A DNA stretch of 64,000 nucleotides from NCBI RefSeq assembly GCF_012034175.1, contig NZ_JAATEJ010000022.1, positions 62,001 through 126,000 on the forward strand. The letters are read 5' to 3'. The translations under genes and the position numbers were made by a program. The notes under the pieces are model-generated. The model was not told where the DNA came from, did not search any database, and worked only from the letters and a program-made list of their open reading frames with translations. The DNA comes from Actinacidiphila epipremni. GTDB lineage: Bacteria; Actinomycetota; Actinomycetes; Streptomycetales; Streptomycetaceae. How positions within the stretch are numbered: the first letter of the stretch is position 1; every line of letters starts with the position of its first letter. This document shows positions 41,504-50,640 of the stretch, in pieces.

Positions 41504-43467
41504 GAGGGCGTCACCCGCACCTGGTGGTCGTAGGAGAAGGCGAGGGCGCCCGGCGGCAGGTCGATACGGTCGGCGGGGTCGCCGCGGCGACCGGTCACCG
41601 GGTCGGCGGGGAAGAGCCGTACGCTCTCGACGACGTCGACGCCCGGGACGCGTTGCAGCACCGCGAAGACCTCACCGGACTGCACGGACCGCCCGAAGGG
41701 CCAACCGGCGCCGCCCGCACCGCCGGTGAGCGGGTTGAGGTGCCGGTAGAGGGCGGCCTGCGCGGCCTGCTGGACGACGGCGGGGGTGCTCGCGGCGGTG
41801 GAGCGCAGGGTGCTGACGACGGTGACGCCCTGGTAGTGGGGCAGTTCGACGACGAGCCGGGTGCCGATGACCCGCCGCAGGTCCAGGGCGTCCCGGACCC
41901 GGACCACCAACTCCTCGGGGCATGCGAGCTGTTCGAAGGCGAGTCGCCCGGTGCCGTCGTCCTCCGCCCACGGCACCAGCAGCACCCGTACGGTCCCGGC
42001 CTCCGGGCCGGTCTCGGCGGACACGCAGCGCACCCGGGCGATCTCGGGCGCGGCCTGCCGGGCGAGGTATTCGAAGTCCTCGGCGGTGACGGCCCGTTGC
42101 CGAGTGCGCAGGGCGAGGGCGCCGCGCAGCCGGGCGTTGCCGGCGTCCTCGCCGTCGACCCCGCCGGTGGCGGCCCGGCGGTTGGCGACCGGGCCGATGT
42201 AGGGGATGGAGCTGCGCAATACGCGCAGGGCGCCGGGCGCGACGTTGCCGCTCCTGCCGCCGCCGGTCAGGTACGGCAGGGCGCGCACGGCGGCGTCCGG
42301 CGGCGGGACGGCTCCGTAATGGCGCAGGGTGCCGTCGGGCTGCCGGACGGCGGGGCCGAAGGAGATCTCGCCGGTGCTGCGGTCGAGGCGGATGTGCCGG
42401 TCGCCGGGGCCGGAGCCGTCGAAGTCCTCGACCTCGGTCCACTCCTGCGGGCCCTGCGCGGTCACCGTCTCGACGGTGAAGGGCACATGGCCGCTGAGGA
42501 CGGGCGGCCGGGAGACGGCGAAGGTCTGCCCGGGCACGCCCTCGGAGCGGCCGACGACCTCGGCGGCGGCGCGCTCCGCGTGCGCGGCGGGGGCGGTGCC
42601 GCCGACGGTGAAGGCGGTCGCGGACACCAGCCGCGGGGTGTCGGAGAAGGGCCGGCGCAGGCCCTCCGGCGGCAGGACGCGGGCCCGCAGCCAGCCGGCC
42701 CGGCGCCCGCCCTCGGCGATCGCGACATGCGTGCCGGGGACGTGGACGAGCACGTCGCCGGGGCGGTTGAAGCCGCCGGTGCCGTCCGACTCGGTCTCGC
42801 ACTCCTGCCAGCCCTCGGCGGTGCGCGCCTCCCACACCAGCGGCGGGTGGTCGGGGTCCACGCCGTGCCCGGCGACGGGGAAGTCCAGCCGCAGCGCGAC
42901 CAGGCAGGAGGGCACGGCGGCGGACAGCCCGAACAGCACGCAGTCGCCGGGCTGCGGCACGTCGGAGAAGCACGACACGCCCCGCCCGTCGGCGAGTTCG
43001 GCAGTGCGGTCCACCGCCGGGCGGTGGTCGCCGCTCCCCGCGGCCCCGGCCCGGGTTGCGAGGGCGGCCAACTCGCAGGGCACGATCACCAGTTCGCGGG
43101 TGGTGGTGAAGACGACGGCCTGCTCGGTCTCGGTGCGCTCGGTGGCGACCTCGGTGCCCTCGCGCACCGGCACCGGGGTGGTCTGCGGGGCCGACAGCCG
43201 GAAGGTGATGTCGGTGCGGGCGGCGACCGGCGGCAGCAGCCGCAGGCCGATCAGCTCCAGCAGCGCCACGTGGTTCTTGTCCGGCACCCGGTTGAGCCGG
43301 TAGATGAGCTGGTCGACCATGTGCGCGAAGGTCTCGATGAGGGTCACGCCGGGGTCGGAGACGTTGTGGTCGGTCCAGCGCGGATTGCGCTGCTGCACCA
43401 TCCGCTTGGCCTCGTCCACCAGGTCCTGGAAGCGGCGGTCGTCGAGGTTGGGCTGCGGCAGGGACAT
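41500..43467 (-). CDS. eCIS baseplate assembly protein J-like
   Basis: A 655-aa protein, the large wedge component equivalent to phage gpJ/T4 gp6. The N-terminal part has DEAKRMVQQRNPRWTDHNVSDPGVTLIETFAHMVDQLIYRLNRVPDKN, typical of putative baseplate assembly proteins of extracellular injection systems. A long beta-rich middle follows, and the C-terminal region has LALRTRQRAVTAEDFEYLARQAAPEIARV, the conserved J-protein helix. It overlaps the gp25-like stop by 1 nt (TGATG) and the gpI start by 4 nt. Confidence 0.92.
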   Translation of the reverse strand: MSLPQPNLDDRRFQDLVDEAKRMVQQRNPRWTDHNVSDPGVTLIETFAHMVDQLIYRLNRVPDKNHVALLELIGLRLLPPVAARTDITFRLSAPQTTPVPVREGTEVATERTETEQAVVFTTTRELVIVPCELAALATRAGAAGSGDHRPAVDRTAELADGRGVSCFSDVPQPGDCVLFGLSAAVPSCLVALRLDFPVAGHGVDPDHPPLVWEARTAEGWQECETESDGTGGFNRPGDVLVHVPGTHVAIAEGGRRAGWLRARVLPPEGLRRPFSDTPRLVSATAFTVGGTAPAAHAERAAAEVVGRSEGVPGQTFAVSRPPVLSGHVPFTVETVTAQGPQEWTEVEDFDGSGPGDRHIRLDRSTGEISFGPAVRQPDGTLRHYGAVPPPDAAVRALPYLTGGGRSGNVAPGALRVLRSSIPYIGPVANRRAATGGVDGEDAGNARLRGALALRTRQRAVTAEDFEYLARQAAPEIARVRCVSAETGPEAGTVRVLLVPWAEDDGTGRLAFEQLACPEELVVRVRDALDLRRVIGTRLVVELPHYQGVTVVSTLRSTAASTPAVVQQAAQAALYRHLNPLTGGAGGAGWPFGRSVQSGEVFAVLQRVPGVDVVESVRLFPADPVTGRRGDPADRIDLPPGALAFSYDHQVRVTPS

Positions 43468-43937
43468 CAGCGCGCACCGCCCCGGACGTCCGGACCGCCG
43501 CCGTGGCCGCCGCCGTGGTCTGCGTGGTCTGCGCGGTCGCCGTCGTGCGGGGGGATCACGTAGAACGGGAAGACCAGGTTGCGCGGGTCGTTGGTGCCGC
43601 GCACCGAGTAGCGGATCTCGATGTAGAGCTTGCCGAGGTCGACGGTGTCGAAGGTGACGACGACGTCCGCGAGGTCGATCCGCGGCTCCCAGCGCTCCAG
43701 CGACGTCCGTACCTCGTAGGCGAGTTGGCCCGCGGTCGCGGCGTCGGCGGGCGCGAACACGTAGTCGTGGACGGCGCAGCCGAACAGCGGGCGCATCGGG
43801 CGCTCGCCGGGCGCGGTCGCGAGGATCAGCCGGATGCTCTCCTCGATCTCGGTGCGCCCGCTGACCAGCGCGACCGATCCGGTGGCGTCGGTACGTGCCG
43901 GGAAAGCCCAGCCCGCGCCGATGAATTCGGCTCCCAC
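43467..43937 (-). CDS. eCIS gp25-like baseplate protein
   Basis: A 156-aa protein with the GPW/gp25 fold: SGRTEIEESIRLILATAPGERPMRPLFGCAVHDYVF (residues about 26-63) and VRTSLERWEPRIDLADV. It is the hub-wedge connector in contractile tails. The C-terminal 25 residues are Asp/His/Gly-rich. The start is GTG 43937, 7 nt after the PAAR stop; the stop overlaps the J start by 1 nt. Confidence 0.92.
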   Translation of the reverse strand: MGAEFIGAGWAFPARTDATGSVALVSGRTEIEESIRLILATAPGERPMRPLFGCAVHDYVFAPADAATAGQLAYEVRTSLERWEPRIDLADVVVTFDTVDLGKLYIEIRYSVRGTNDPRNLVFPFYVIPPHDGDRADHADHGGGHGGGPDVRGGAR

Positions 43938-43944
43938 CGCCCGC

Positions 43945-44226
43945 TCACCCGCCGATCAGCACGGTCACGGCGCCCATGAGGATGGGCGCGCCGCAGCCGG
44001 CCAGGTCGCCGACGCGGGCGGCCGGCATGCCGCCGATGAGCACCGTCGGGCAGCCGGGCGGCACGATCGCGGACGGCGGGTGCACGGCCGGCGGCGGGAA
44101 GGAGCAGATGTGCGGGGTGCCGACGACGGCCGCGGGCATCCCGGCGATGAGCACGGTGGGCACACCGGGCGGCCCGATCACCCCCGGGTGCCCGGTCGGG
44201 TCGGCGACTCTCGCTGCTGGGGGCAT
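43945..44226 (-). CDS. PAAR-repeat spike tip protein
   Basis: A 93-aa protein starting at ATG 44226. PTVLIAGMPAA and PTVLIGGMPAA repeats with HICSFPPP and GCGAPILMG are diagnostic of a PAAR cone that caps the VgrG spike; His and Cys residues would coordinate one metal ion. It lies between VgrG (44307) and gp25. The 80-bp gap upstream contains a 20-bp direct repeat. Confidence 0.92.
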   Translation of the reverse strand: MPPAARVADPTGHPGVIGPPGVPTVLIAGMPAAVVGTPHICSFPPPAVHPPSAIVPPGCPTVLIGGMPAARVGDLAGCGAPILMGAVTVLIGG

Positions 44227-44245
44227 CTGTCCCACCGTTTCCGTG

Positions 44246-44293
44246 TGTTCCGCTGCTTGTTCCGCTGTCGCGCTGTTCCGCTGCTTGTTCCGC
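44246..44293. repeat. 20-bp direct repeats between VgrG and PAAR genes
   Basis: TGTTCCGCTGCTTGTTCCGC occurs at 44246-44265 and 44274-44293, offset by 28 bp, in the short VgrG-PAAR gap. It is T-rich on the + strand and may be a processing or regulatory element. Confidence 0.5.
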
Positions 44294-44306
44294 CCGCGGG
44301 GCGCGG

Positions 44307-46181
44307 CTAGTTGATCTTCACCAGGGTCGCGCTGATCGCGCACATCGCGCCGCCCTTGATCTCCGTGTTGGCGGTGCCCTCGACCCCGACCGTGGTGCCC
44401 TTGACTGCGACCTGCCCGTTCGTCGTGAGCTGCAACGCGCCCGTGCCGCCGTCGAGTTGGACGCCGGTGCGGGCGGTGACGCTGACCGAGTCGCCGGTGA
44501 GCTCCAGCTTCCCGGTGCCCGCGTCGAGGCTCACGCCCTGCTGCGCCTTGACGGTCACCTTCTCCTTGGCGTCGATCTCGACGGTGCCGTCGCTGTGCAG
44601 CACGACCTTGGTGTCCTTGCGGTCCAGGTGCAGGGTGACCTTCCCGTCGCCGGTGGACAGCCGCACGCCCTGCGGGCCGCCGCCCGCCGCGTCCAGCAGC
44701 TCCAGCCGGTCGCCGGAACGGTCCACCAGGGAGCGGCGGTTGACCGTGCCGCTGGTGGAGTCCACGAGCGGCACGTCGTGGTCGGACGGCTTGTCCTGGC
44801 CGTTGTAGAGGCCGCCGAGCACGAACGGCCGGTCCACCCGTCCCTGTTCGAAGCCGACCAGCACCTCGTCGCCGACCTCGGGGCCGAACATGCCGCCGCC
44901 GCCCGCGCCGCCCATGCCGGTCGCGCGGGCCCAGTCGCTGACGTACTCCTTGTCCAGCCACGGGAAGGACACCTTCAGCCGGCCCCGGTCCTCCGGGTCG
45001 CGGTTGTCGCTGACGACCGCGTTGACCAGCCCGCACAGCCGGTCCGCCGCCCCCGCCCCGCCGCCCCCGGCGGCGCGCGTGCCGCCGGACGCGAGCCCGT
45101 ACAGCGAGCGGTTCTCCCGGCCGCCGACGGTGACCCATGTCTGGTAGCCGGTGTCGGGGTCGAAGACGTGCCGGCTGGAGCTGACCGTGTACTTGCCCTC
45201 GAAGGGCGCCCCGACGTTCGCGAGCGTGACGGCCGTGCCCGCGCGCAGCTTCGGGATGCCCATCGCGACCGCGTCCAACTCGGCGAAGGAGCCCGCCAGA
45301 TCACCGGCGATCGTACGGGCCGCCTGGGCGGCGGCGGCCTGCGACGGATAGGGGGTGCCGGTGACGAGGTGGACCGCGTCGCCGAACGGCTGGGTGATCT
45401 GCGCGGGGGTCAGGCCGAGTGTCAGCCGGTCGCTGCTGCCGGCCGGCTCGGACACCACGATCTCCGACTTCGTCCGGTCGTCCCAGCCGCGCACTTCGAC
45501 CCGCGCGACCTGGTCGGCGGCCGTCACCGCGACCTGGCAGCGCAGCAGGTTGCGGCCGAACTCCAGGACGTACGGGCTCGCTTCGGGACGCGTCGACGGA
45601 CTGGGCGCCCGGGCGGCCCGGGTGGGCACGCCGAAGCGGAAGGTGCCGTCCACGACGGAGACCTCGGCGCCCGCGAGATCCGCCAGCAGGTGCAGGAACT
45701 CCCAGTCGCTGATGCCCGGTTGGGCCAGGTGCTCATAGACGGTGGTCGTCGCGTCGACCTCGCCGACCGTGAGCCCCGCCGCCCGGGCCACCTGTGTCGC
45801 CACGTCCGAGGCCGTCGCCTGCCGGAAGGCCTTGACGCGACGGCCGCGCAGCAGCCGGTGCGAGTGGTCGAAGCCGCGCACGACGGTGAAGGTGCCGGTG
45901 GTGTCGAGGTCCACTTCGAGGGCGGTGACCTCGCCGGAGACGAGGAGTTGGCGCTGCGGGTCGTCGGCGGCGGTCGCGTAGATCTTCAGCGCCGAGCCGA
46001 TCCGCACTCCGGCCTTCGCCAGCACCTGGTGGTCGGGGTCGCGGAAGCGCAGCACGAACATGTCCGGCAGCCGCACGCTGTCGTCGACGTAGCCGGAGAC
46101 CAGCAGCGCCGCCACGTCCTGCGGCAGCGGTCGCCCGGCGGCCTCCACCGCGAGCACGTTCGCGAATGTCTCTCCGGCCAT
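44307..46181 (-). CDS. eCIS VgrG/gp5-like spike protein
   Basis: A 624-aa central spike. The N-terminal gpD-like part contains PDMFVLRFRDPDHQVLA, GFDHSHRLLRGRRVKAFRQ and AGISDWEFLHLLADLAG-type motifs. The gp5/OB domain is about residues 375-470 (GRLKVSFPWLDKEYVSDWARATGMGGAGGGGMF and GDEVLVGFEQGRVDRPFVLGGLYNG). The C-terminal beta-prism has repeating VSVTARTGVQLDGGTGALQL sequence. It trimerises on the tube tip and carries the PAAR protein. The start is ATG 46181 with GGAAAGAGAAG upstream. Confidence 0.93.
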   Translation of the reverse strand: MAGETFANVLAVEAAGRPLPQDVAALLVSGYVDDSVRLPDMFVLRFRDPDHQVLAKAGVRIGSALKIYATAADDPQRQLLVSGEVTALEVDLDTTGTFTVVRGFDHSHRLLRGRRVKAFRQATASDVATQVARAAGLTVGEVDATTTVYEHLAQPGISDWEFLHLLADLAGAEVSVVDGTFRFGVPTRAARAPSPSTRPEASPYVLEFGRNLLRCQVAVTAADQVARVEVRGWDDRTKSEIVVSEPAGSSDRLTLGLTPAQITQPFGDAVHLVTGTPYPSQAAAAQAARTIAGDLAGSFAELDAVAMGIPKLRAGTAVTLANVGAPFEGKYTVSSSRHVFDPDTGYQTWVTVGGRENRSLYGLASGGTRAAGGGGAGAADRLCGLVNAVVSDNRDPEDRGRLKVSFPWLDKEYVSDWARATGMGGAGGGGMFGPEVGDEVLVGFEQGRVDRPFVLGGLYNGQDKPSDHDVPLVDSTSGTVNRRSLVDRSGDRLELLDAAGGGPQGVRLSTGDGKVTLHLDRKDTKVVLHSDGTVEIDAKEKVTVKAQQGVSLDAGTGKLELTGDSVSVTARTGVQLDGGTGALQLTTNGQVAVKGTTVGVEGTANTEIKGGAMCAISATLVKIN

Positions 46182-46240
46182 CGTCTTCTCTTTCCGGGAA
46201 GGGGAGTTGGGGCTGTCGGGGTTCTCGGGCGCCGTCCGCC

Positions 46241-47017
46241 TCAGCGGGTGATCTCGTCGGCGCCGGGGAGGAGCAGGTCGCGCCCCGGGGCCAGGCGCAT
46301 GGGGTCGTCGATGCCGTTGGCCTCGGCGATGTCGCGCCAGGCCGCGGGGTCGCCGTACTCGCGGAAGGCGAGCATCGCGAGGGTGTCGCCGGCCACGACC
46401 CGGTGCACCCGGCGGGCGGTGAGCGCGCCCGACGTCGGGTTCTGGCCCGGCAGTTGGGAGGCCAGTTCCTCGATCGTGACCTGGCACACCGCGCGGATCG
46501 GCAGCCCGCCGGCGGTGAAGAGGGTGTATTTGGCCTGGACTTGGCTGATGAAGCCGACAAAGCCGGTCAGGCCGCCCCAGTGGAAGATCACGAAGGGCGG
46601 GGTGCCCTTCTTCTTGTCCTGCGTCTGGTCGGTCGGCACGCAGCAGGAGAAGAGCTGCTCGACGGACTTCACGACGCTGTCGCCCTGGTCGTCGGTGGCG
46701 TCGAAGAACATCTCCAGCGTGAGCTTGGACGGTTCGGGCCCGGTGTATTCGGCCGGCCCGGCACGGCTCGCCCCGCGGGCGGTCTTGCGCTCCCACTTCG
46801 CCGACTTCGCCAGGCTCAGCTCCTTGGGGTTGAACTGGAAGTCGATGGTGGCGAACTGCGGCCCGGGCGTGCTGGTGCCGCCGTCCGGCGGGGGCTGGCG
46901 CAGCTCCAGATACGCCCGCTCCAGCTTCGGCCGCGCCCCGGCGCCGGACGGGCCGCCCGCGCTGTGGCTGCCGCCGGGCGAGGCGGCGGAGAAGGCGACG
47001 GGAGAGGACGGCGGCAT
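46241..47017 (-). CDS. eCIS LysM-containing baseplate hub protein
   Basis: A 258-aa protein. The N-terminal 40 residues are Ser/Gly/Pro-rich. The middle (IDFQFNPKELSLAKSAKWE, LTLEMFFDATDD, GLTGFVGFISQVQAKYTLF) matches eCIS/Afp7-like hub proteins. A C-terminal LysM (about residues 205-255: HRVVAGDTLAMLAFREYGDPAAWRDIAEANGIDDP) resembles T4 gp53. ATG 47017 has AAGGAG upstream. It links the tube to the spike. Confidence 0.9.
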   Translation of the reverse strand: MPPSSPVAFSAASPGGSHSAGGPSGAGARPKLERAYLELRQPPPDGGTSTPGPQFATIDFQFNPKELSLAKSAKWERKTARGASRAGPAEYTGPEPSKLTLEMFFDATDDQGDSVVKSVEQLFSCCVPTDQTQDKKKGTPPFVIFHWGGLTGFVGFISQVQAKYTLFTAGGLPIRAVCQVTIEELASQLPGQNPTSGALTARRVHRVVAGDTLAMLAFREYGDPAAWRDIAEANGIDDPMRLAPGRDLLLPGADEITR

Positions 47018-47070
47018 CGGCGGGCTCCTTCCGGATCGGCGTGCGTACGGCGGCAGTTGCAGGTGCGGGC

Positions 47071-47511
47071 TCAGTCGGCGGTGAGGAAGCCGTGGTGGGC
47101 GATCTCCAGCGTCTCGGTGGCGACCTTGGGCGAGTCGACGCTCAGCGACGGGCCCTGCCAGCGCACCGGCACGACGTCCATGAGGCTCCAGCGGGCGACG
47201 ACCGTGCCGTCCACCGTCATGGCGCTGATGTGGCCGGTCTTGCGGGTCACGCCGGAGGTCATGCTCGCGATCCACTTGGTCACCTTCTCGGTGTCCTTGG
47301 TGATCGGCCGGGTGAGCTTGATGGTGGAGAACTTCAGGCGGGACGGCAGCTGCCAGACGTAGCCGTTGTTGCCGCCCTCCTCGCGCTGCTCCATCACGAC
47401 CTCGCACCCCAGGCCCTCGCAGCTGTTGAACGAGCCCAGGCTGAAGTCGTCGACCTCGACGATGAAGCAGACGCTGACCGCGGGGTCGGCGGCGGCTGCG
47501 GGGGTCGTCAT
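47071..47511 (-). CDS. eCIS gp19-like tail tube initiator (second tube-type protein)
   Basis: A 146-aa protein of the T4 gp19 fold: CFIVEVDDFSLGSFNSCEGLGCEVV at the N-terminus and KFSTIKLTRPITKDTEKVTKWI, then ATETLEIAHHGF. It resembles the main tube protein (51257-51700) but is shorter and sits in the baseplate section of the operon, as Afp5-type initiators do. It probably forms the first ring on the hub. Confidence 0.88.
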   Translation of the reverse strand: MTTPAAAADPAVSVCFIVEVDDFSLGSFNSCEGLGCEVVMEQREEGGNNGYVWQLPSRLKFSTIKLTRPITKDTEKVTKWIASMTSGVTRKTGHISAMTVDGTVVARWSLMDVVPVRWQGPSLSVDSPKVATETLEIAHHGFLTAD

Positions 47512-47562
47512 GTGCGGCTCCTGTTCCTGCGGGTTCTGCGTACGGCGGGGTCAGTGGCTGGG

Positions 47563-50478
47563 TCAGCGGCGGGAGTCGAGGCGGTATCCCGCGCGCTCGC
47601 GGTCGAGCCGGAGCTCGGCGCGCAGGAGGCGGGTGAGGGGGCCGAGCAGGCGGCGCACCAGCTCGTCCGTGGATTCGGCGGTGGGGACTGGTGCGGGTGC
47701 GCCGGGCGCCGGTGGGGGCGCCGGCGGGGCGGCGGGGGTCGCGGGCGCGGGTGCGGCCTCCGGCGCGGGGGTGTCGGCGCGCTGGACGGCGACGGGGGCG
47801 GGTGCGGGCGTGACGGGCGCGGGTGCGGCTTCCGGCGCGGCGAAGACGACGGAGCCGTCCGGCGCGCGGGTCGCGATGCCCGCGGCGACGGCGATGTCCC
47901 CGGCCGCGGGCGAGGGGATGTGGGCGGGCGGCGGGGGTGCGGAGGGGGATACGGGCGGGTCGGCGGCCGGGTGCGGGAGGGTGCCGCGCTGGGCCGTCGG
48001 CACGGCGCCGGGACCTGGGCCGGACGGGGGCCTCGGGCCCTGCGGGGTGGGCGGTTGGGGCGGCGGCGGGGGTACGTCGCCGGTACGTACGGTCGCCACC
48101 GTGGCTGACGACAGGGTGCGTTGGGCCTGTGGGCCGGGCTCCCACACGACGGGCACGGGCTCCTCCGGCGCGGCGGGCGGCTGCTGCTCCGTGGGCGTTG
48201 GCGCCCCCCGCAGCTCCAACCCGCGCTCCCCGACCAGCGGTACGTCCCGCTCGGGCGCCACCAGCCGCTGGACGGCGGCGTGTTCGGCACCCGCGTCCAC
48301 CAGCGAGGCGGACCCGTCGCCGGTGAACGGCCGTACGGGGACGGGGGTCTGCCGCCGCACCGGCACCGGGCCAGGGGTGATGTCGAAGCGCTGGACGACC
48401 GGGCCGCCGGGCGCGAGAGGCAGGGCCAGCCCCGCGGCATCTGCCGGCCGCGGAGCCGCCGGGGGCGCTTCCGGGAGGGCCGAACGCTGCACCATATGGG
48501 CGGCGGCTTCGCCGGGGGACGCCGCGGTGTCGCCCGCCGCGGAGGGCGCCGCGAGGCCGCTGCCGTCGTTGTCCGCCGGGCCGCCCCGGACGAGCGGCGC
48601 CGAGGCGCCGAGCAGCGGGGCGGTCGCCGCCCCGGGCGCCGTGCCGGCCACGTCGAGGCGCTGGACGTGGGCACTCGCGGCGCCGGGCTCGTCGAGCCAC
48701 AGCCCCGCCGGGCCGGGAGCGTCGGACGGGCCCTGCTCGGCGGCGGATACGCCCGCGTCGCCCGCCGCCCCGGACCGTACCGGCGGCCCCGCCACGCCCG
48801 CCCCGGACACCGACGCGACCCCGGGACCGGGCGCCCCACCGGTCGCCTCGCGCTGGACCGGCGGCAGCCCCGCCGCCTGCGTCCCCGGCGCGGTGGAGGC
48901 GGAAGGCGTGGCCCATTGCGCAGCCGTAGCCACTGGCGCCGCATCGCCCAGCAGCGGCGCGACCGGCGCCGCCGGCTCACCCGTCACGTCCTCACCCGCC
49001 CGGCGCTGTACGTCCGCGGCGTCCGGCCCCTGCCCGGGCACCTCGCGCAACGGCTCCCCGATACGCCCGGGCCGCGGCACCGCACCCGGCGACGGGACCC
49101 GCTGCACGGCCACCGGCACGGACGCCAGCGGCGCCCCGAGCCCCAGCGGCCGTACGGGCGGCGGCGCGGATTCCAGCGCGGCGTCCGGTACGGGTCCGGC
49201 ACCGGCACCGGCACCGGCACCGGCACCGGCACCGGCGAGCGATTCCGCCCCCAACGTGGGCGCGAAACCCGCCTCAGCCCCGACCTCAGGCACGGCCCCG
49301 CCCCCAGCACCCGCGGAACGCCGCACCTCCGGCGCACCACCGGTCCCGGAGCCCGGCCCGGCTGCAGCCCCGCCTCCGGCGCCCACGGAACGCTGCACGC
49401 CCGCTACGGGCCCGGCTTCCGGCGCCCCGCCTTGTGCGGGCCCGGCGAGCGATTCCGCCCCCAACGTGGGCGCGAAGCCCGCCTCGGCCCGGAGGTCAGG
49501 CGCGGCTCCGAAGTCAGGTGCAGCCCCTCCCCCGGCGTCCGTATCGGCGGGCCCCCGGCCCACCTCCGCCGTGCCGGCGCCCGCGGCCTCCGTACCCGCC
49601 ATGTGCGCAGCCCTACCCGCCGAATCGCCGGACTCCGCGGAAGCCGCAGGCGCGAAGCCGGCCACGGACGGCGCCCCCGGGGCAGCACCCGCTCCCCGCC
49701 CCGACCCCACGCCGCCCCCGGAACCGGCGTCCGGCTCCGCGCCCGACCCCGCCTCCGTACCCGCCCCGTCCGTACCGCCCGCCACCAACGGCACGTCCGT
49801 CGCCCGCTGGAGCACCGACGGGTCGGGCAACTGGCCCACCAGCGGCGCTTCCAGGGCGCGTTGGAGGGTGGGCGCCGCGCCCTCGGGAGCCGTCGCCGGT
49901 ACGGCCGGGTCCGGCAGCGCGACCAGCGGCCGTACCGGAAGGTCCAGGTCCACCGTGCGGGCGACGGTCAGCGGGAGGTCCAACGCGCTCGGGCGGGGCG
50001 CCGTGTCCATGGACACCGTGGCGCCGGCCCCGCCCCGGGAAGTCCCCGGCAGGGCGGTGAAGTTCACGACCCGGGCGGCAGCGGCGTCCTCCGAGGGGCC
50101 GCCGTCCCCGGCCGGCGAGGGCTCCGGCGGCGCGAGCCGCGCGACGTCCGGGAGCAGCCCGCCCGGCGCGGACGCGGACACCGCGTGGCCCAAGGCGCCG
50201 CCCAGCGAGGGGTTCTGCCATGTGCTGAGCCCCGCGGCGAAGTCGGCCGGCGCGGTCAGCAGCGGCGCGGGCGCGAACGTCCGGCGCTGGACGGCCAACT
50301 GCCGCCACTCGCCGCGCGGTTCGGCTGGCGCGGGCACGACACCCGCACCGCCCGTACCGCCGGCACCGTCCGAAGCGCCGACAGCGCCCGTACCGGCGGG
50401 AGCCGCGGCGGTCCCGGACGCGGCGGGCACCGCCCGGCCCCGGCGTTCCGCCCACCGCTCACCGACCCGTCCGAACAC
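47563..50478 (-). CDS. Long Pro/Ala/Gly-rich protein of the eCIS operon
   Basis: A 971-aa protein of low complexity, starting at GTG 50478, 3 nt after the DUF6760 stop. Conserved-looking islands are at the N-terminus (RGEWRQLAVQRR, STWQNPSLGGALGHAVSA) and C-terminus (STDELVRRLLGPLTRLLRAELRLDRERAG); the middle repeats short VQR-type motifs. It has an internal duplication of a 49-bp block and a run of six ACCGGC units. It is unlikely to be globular; scaffold, tape-measure or flexible linker roles are possible. The position between DUF6760 and the gp19-like gene suggests a structural or assembly role. I cannot assign a function. Confidence 0.6.
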   Translation of the reverse strand: MFGRVGERWAERRGRAVPAASGTAAAPAGTGAVGASDGAGGTGGAGVVPAPAEPRGEWRQLAVQRRTFAPAPLLTAPADFAAGLSTWQNPSLGGALGHAVSASAPGGLLPDVARLAPPEPSPAGDGGPSEDAAAARVVNFTALPGTSRGGAGATVSMDTAPRPSALDLPLTVARTVDLDLPVRPLVALPDPAVPATAPEGAAPTLQRALEAPLVGQLPDPSVLQRATDVPLVAGGTDGAGTEAGSGAEPDAGSGGGVGSGRGAGAAPGAPSVAGFAPAASAESGDSAGRAAHMAGTEAAGAGTAEVGRGPADTDAGGGAAPDFGAAPDLRAEAGFAPTLGAESLAGPAQGGAPEAGPVAGVQRSVGAGGGAAAGPGSGTGGAPEVRRSAGAGGGAVPEVGAEAGFAPTLGAESLAGAGAGAGAGAGAGPVPDAALESAPPPVRPLGLGAPLASVPVAVQRVPSPGAVPRPGRIGEPLREVPGQGPDAADVQRRAGEDVTGEPAAPVAPLLGDAAPVATAAQWATPSASTAPGTQAAGLPPVQREATGGAPGPGVASVSGAGVAGPPVRSGAAGDAGVSAAEQGPSDAPGPAGLWLDEPGAASAHVQRLDVAGTAPGAATAPLLGASAPLVRGGPADNDGSGLAAPSAAGDTAASPGEAAAHMVQRSALPEAPPAAPRPADAAGLALPLAPGGPVVQRFDITPGPVPVRRQTPVPVRPFTGDGSASLVDAGAEHAAVQRLVAPERDVPLVGERGLELRGAPTPTEQQPPAAPEEPVPVVWEPGPQAQRTLSSATVATVRTGDVPPPPPQPPTPQGPRPPSGPGPGAVPTAQRGTLPHPAADPPVSPSAPPPPAHIPSPAAGDIAVAAGIATRAPDGSVVFAAPEAAPAPVTPAPAPVAVQRADTPAPEAAPAPATPAAPPAPPPAPGAPAPVPTAESTDELVRRLLGPLTRLLRAELRLDRERAGYRLDSRR
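49201..49236. repeat. Hexanucleotide microsatellite (ACCGGC)6 in the low-complexity gene
   Basis: Six perfect tandem copies of ACCGGC. On the coding strand they give alternating Ala-Gly. The repeat can change length in frame. Confidence 0.85.
49232..49490. repeat. Duplicated 49-bp segment inside the low-complexity gene
   Basis: Positions 49232-49280 and 49442-49490 match with two mismatches, offset by 210 bp (a multiple of three). Both encode GFAPTLGAESLAG. Confidence 0.8.
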
Positions 50479-50481
50479 CGG

Positions 50482-50640
50482 CTACCGCCCCCCGGCCGCA
50501 CGCTGGTTGAGGCGGGCGATCTGGGCGACGTACCGGCGGCGTTCGGCGTGTTCGAGGTTGAGGATGGTGTCCAGCGGCCAGTGGAAGTGGTAGGCGACGT
50601 ACGCGACGTCCTCGTAGAGCCGGTCGGCCGCGTACGTCAC
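50482..50640 (-). CDS. DUF6760-like small eCIS protein
   Basis: A 52-aa gene, too short for usual ORF thresholds: GTG 50640 to TAG 50482. The product reads YAADRLYEDVAYVAYHFHW followed by PLDTILNLEHAERRRYVAQIARLN, a compact helical protein found in Streptomyces eCIS clusters and similar to phage tail-assembly (gpG/GT-like or chaperone) products. GGGGGAA precedes the start, which overlaps the preceding gene's stop (GTGA). Its position after the tail assembly protein suggests an assembly partner. Confidence 0.8.
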   Translation of the reverse strand: MTYAADRLYEDVAYVAYHFHWPLDTILNLEHAERRRYVAQIARLNQRAAGGR

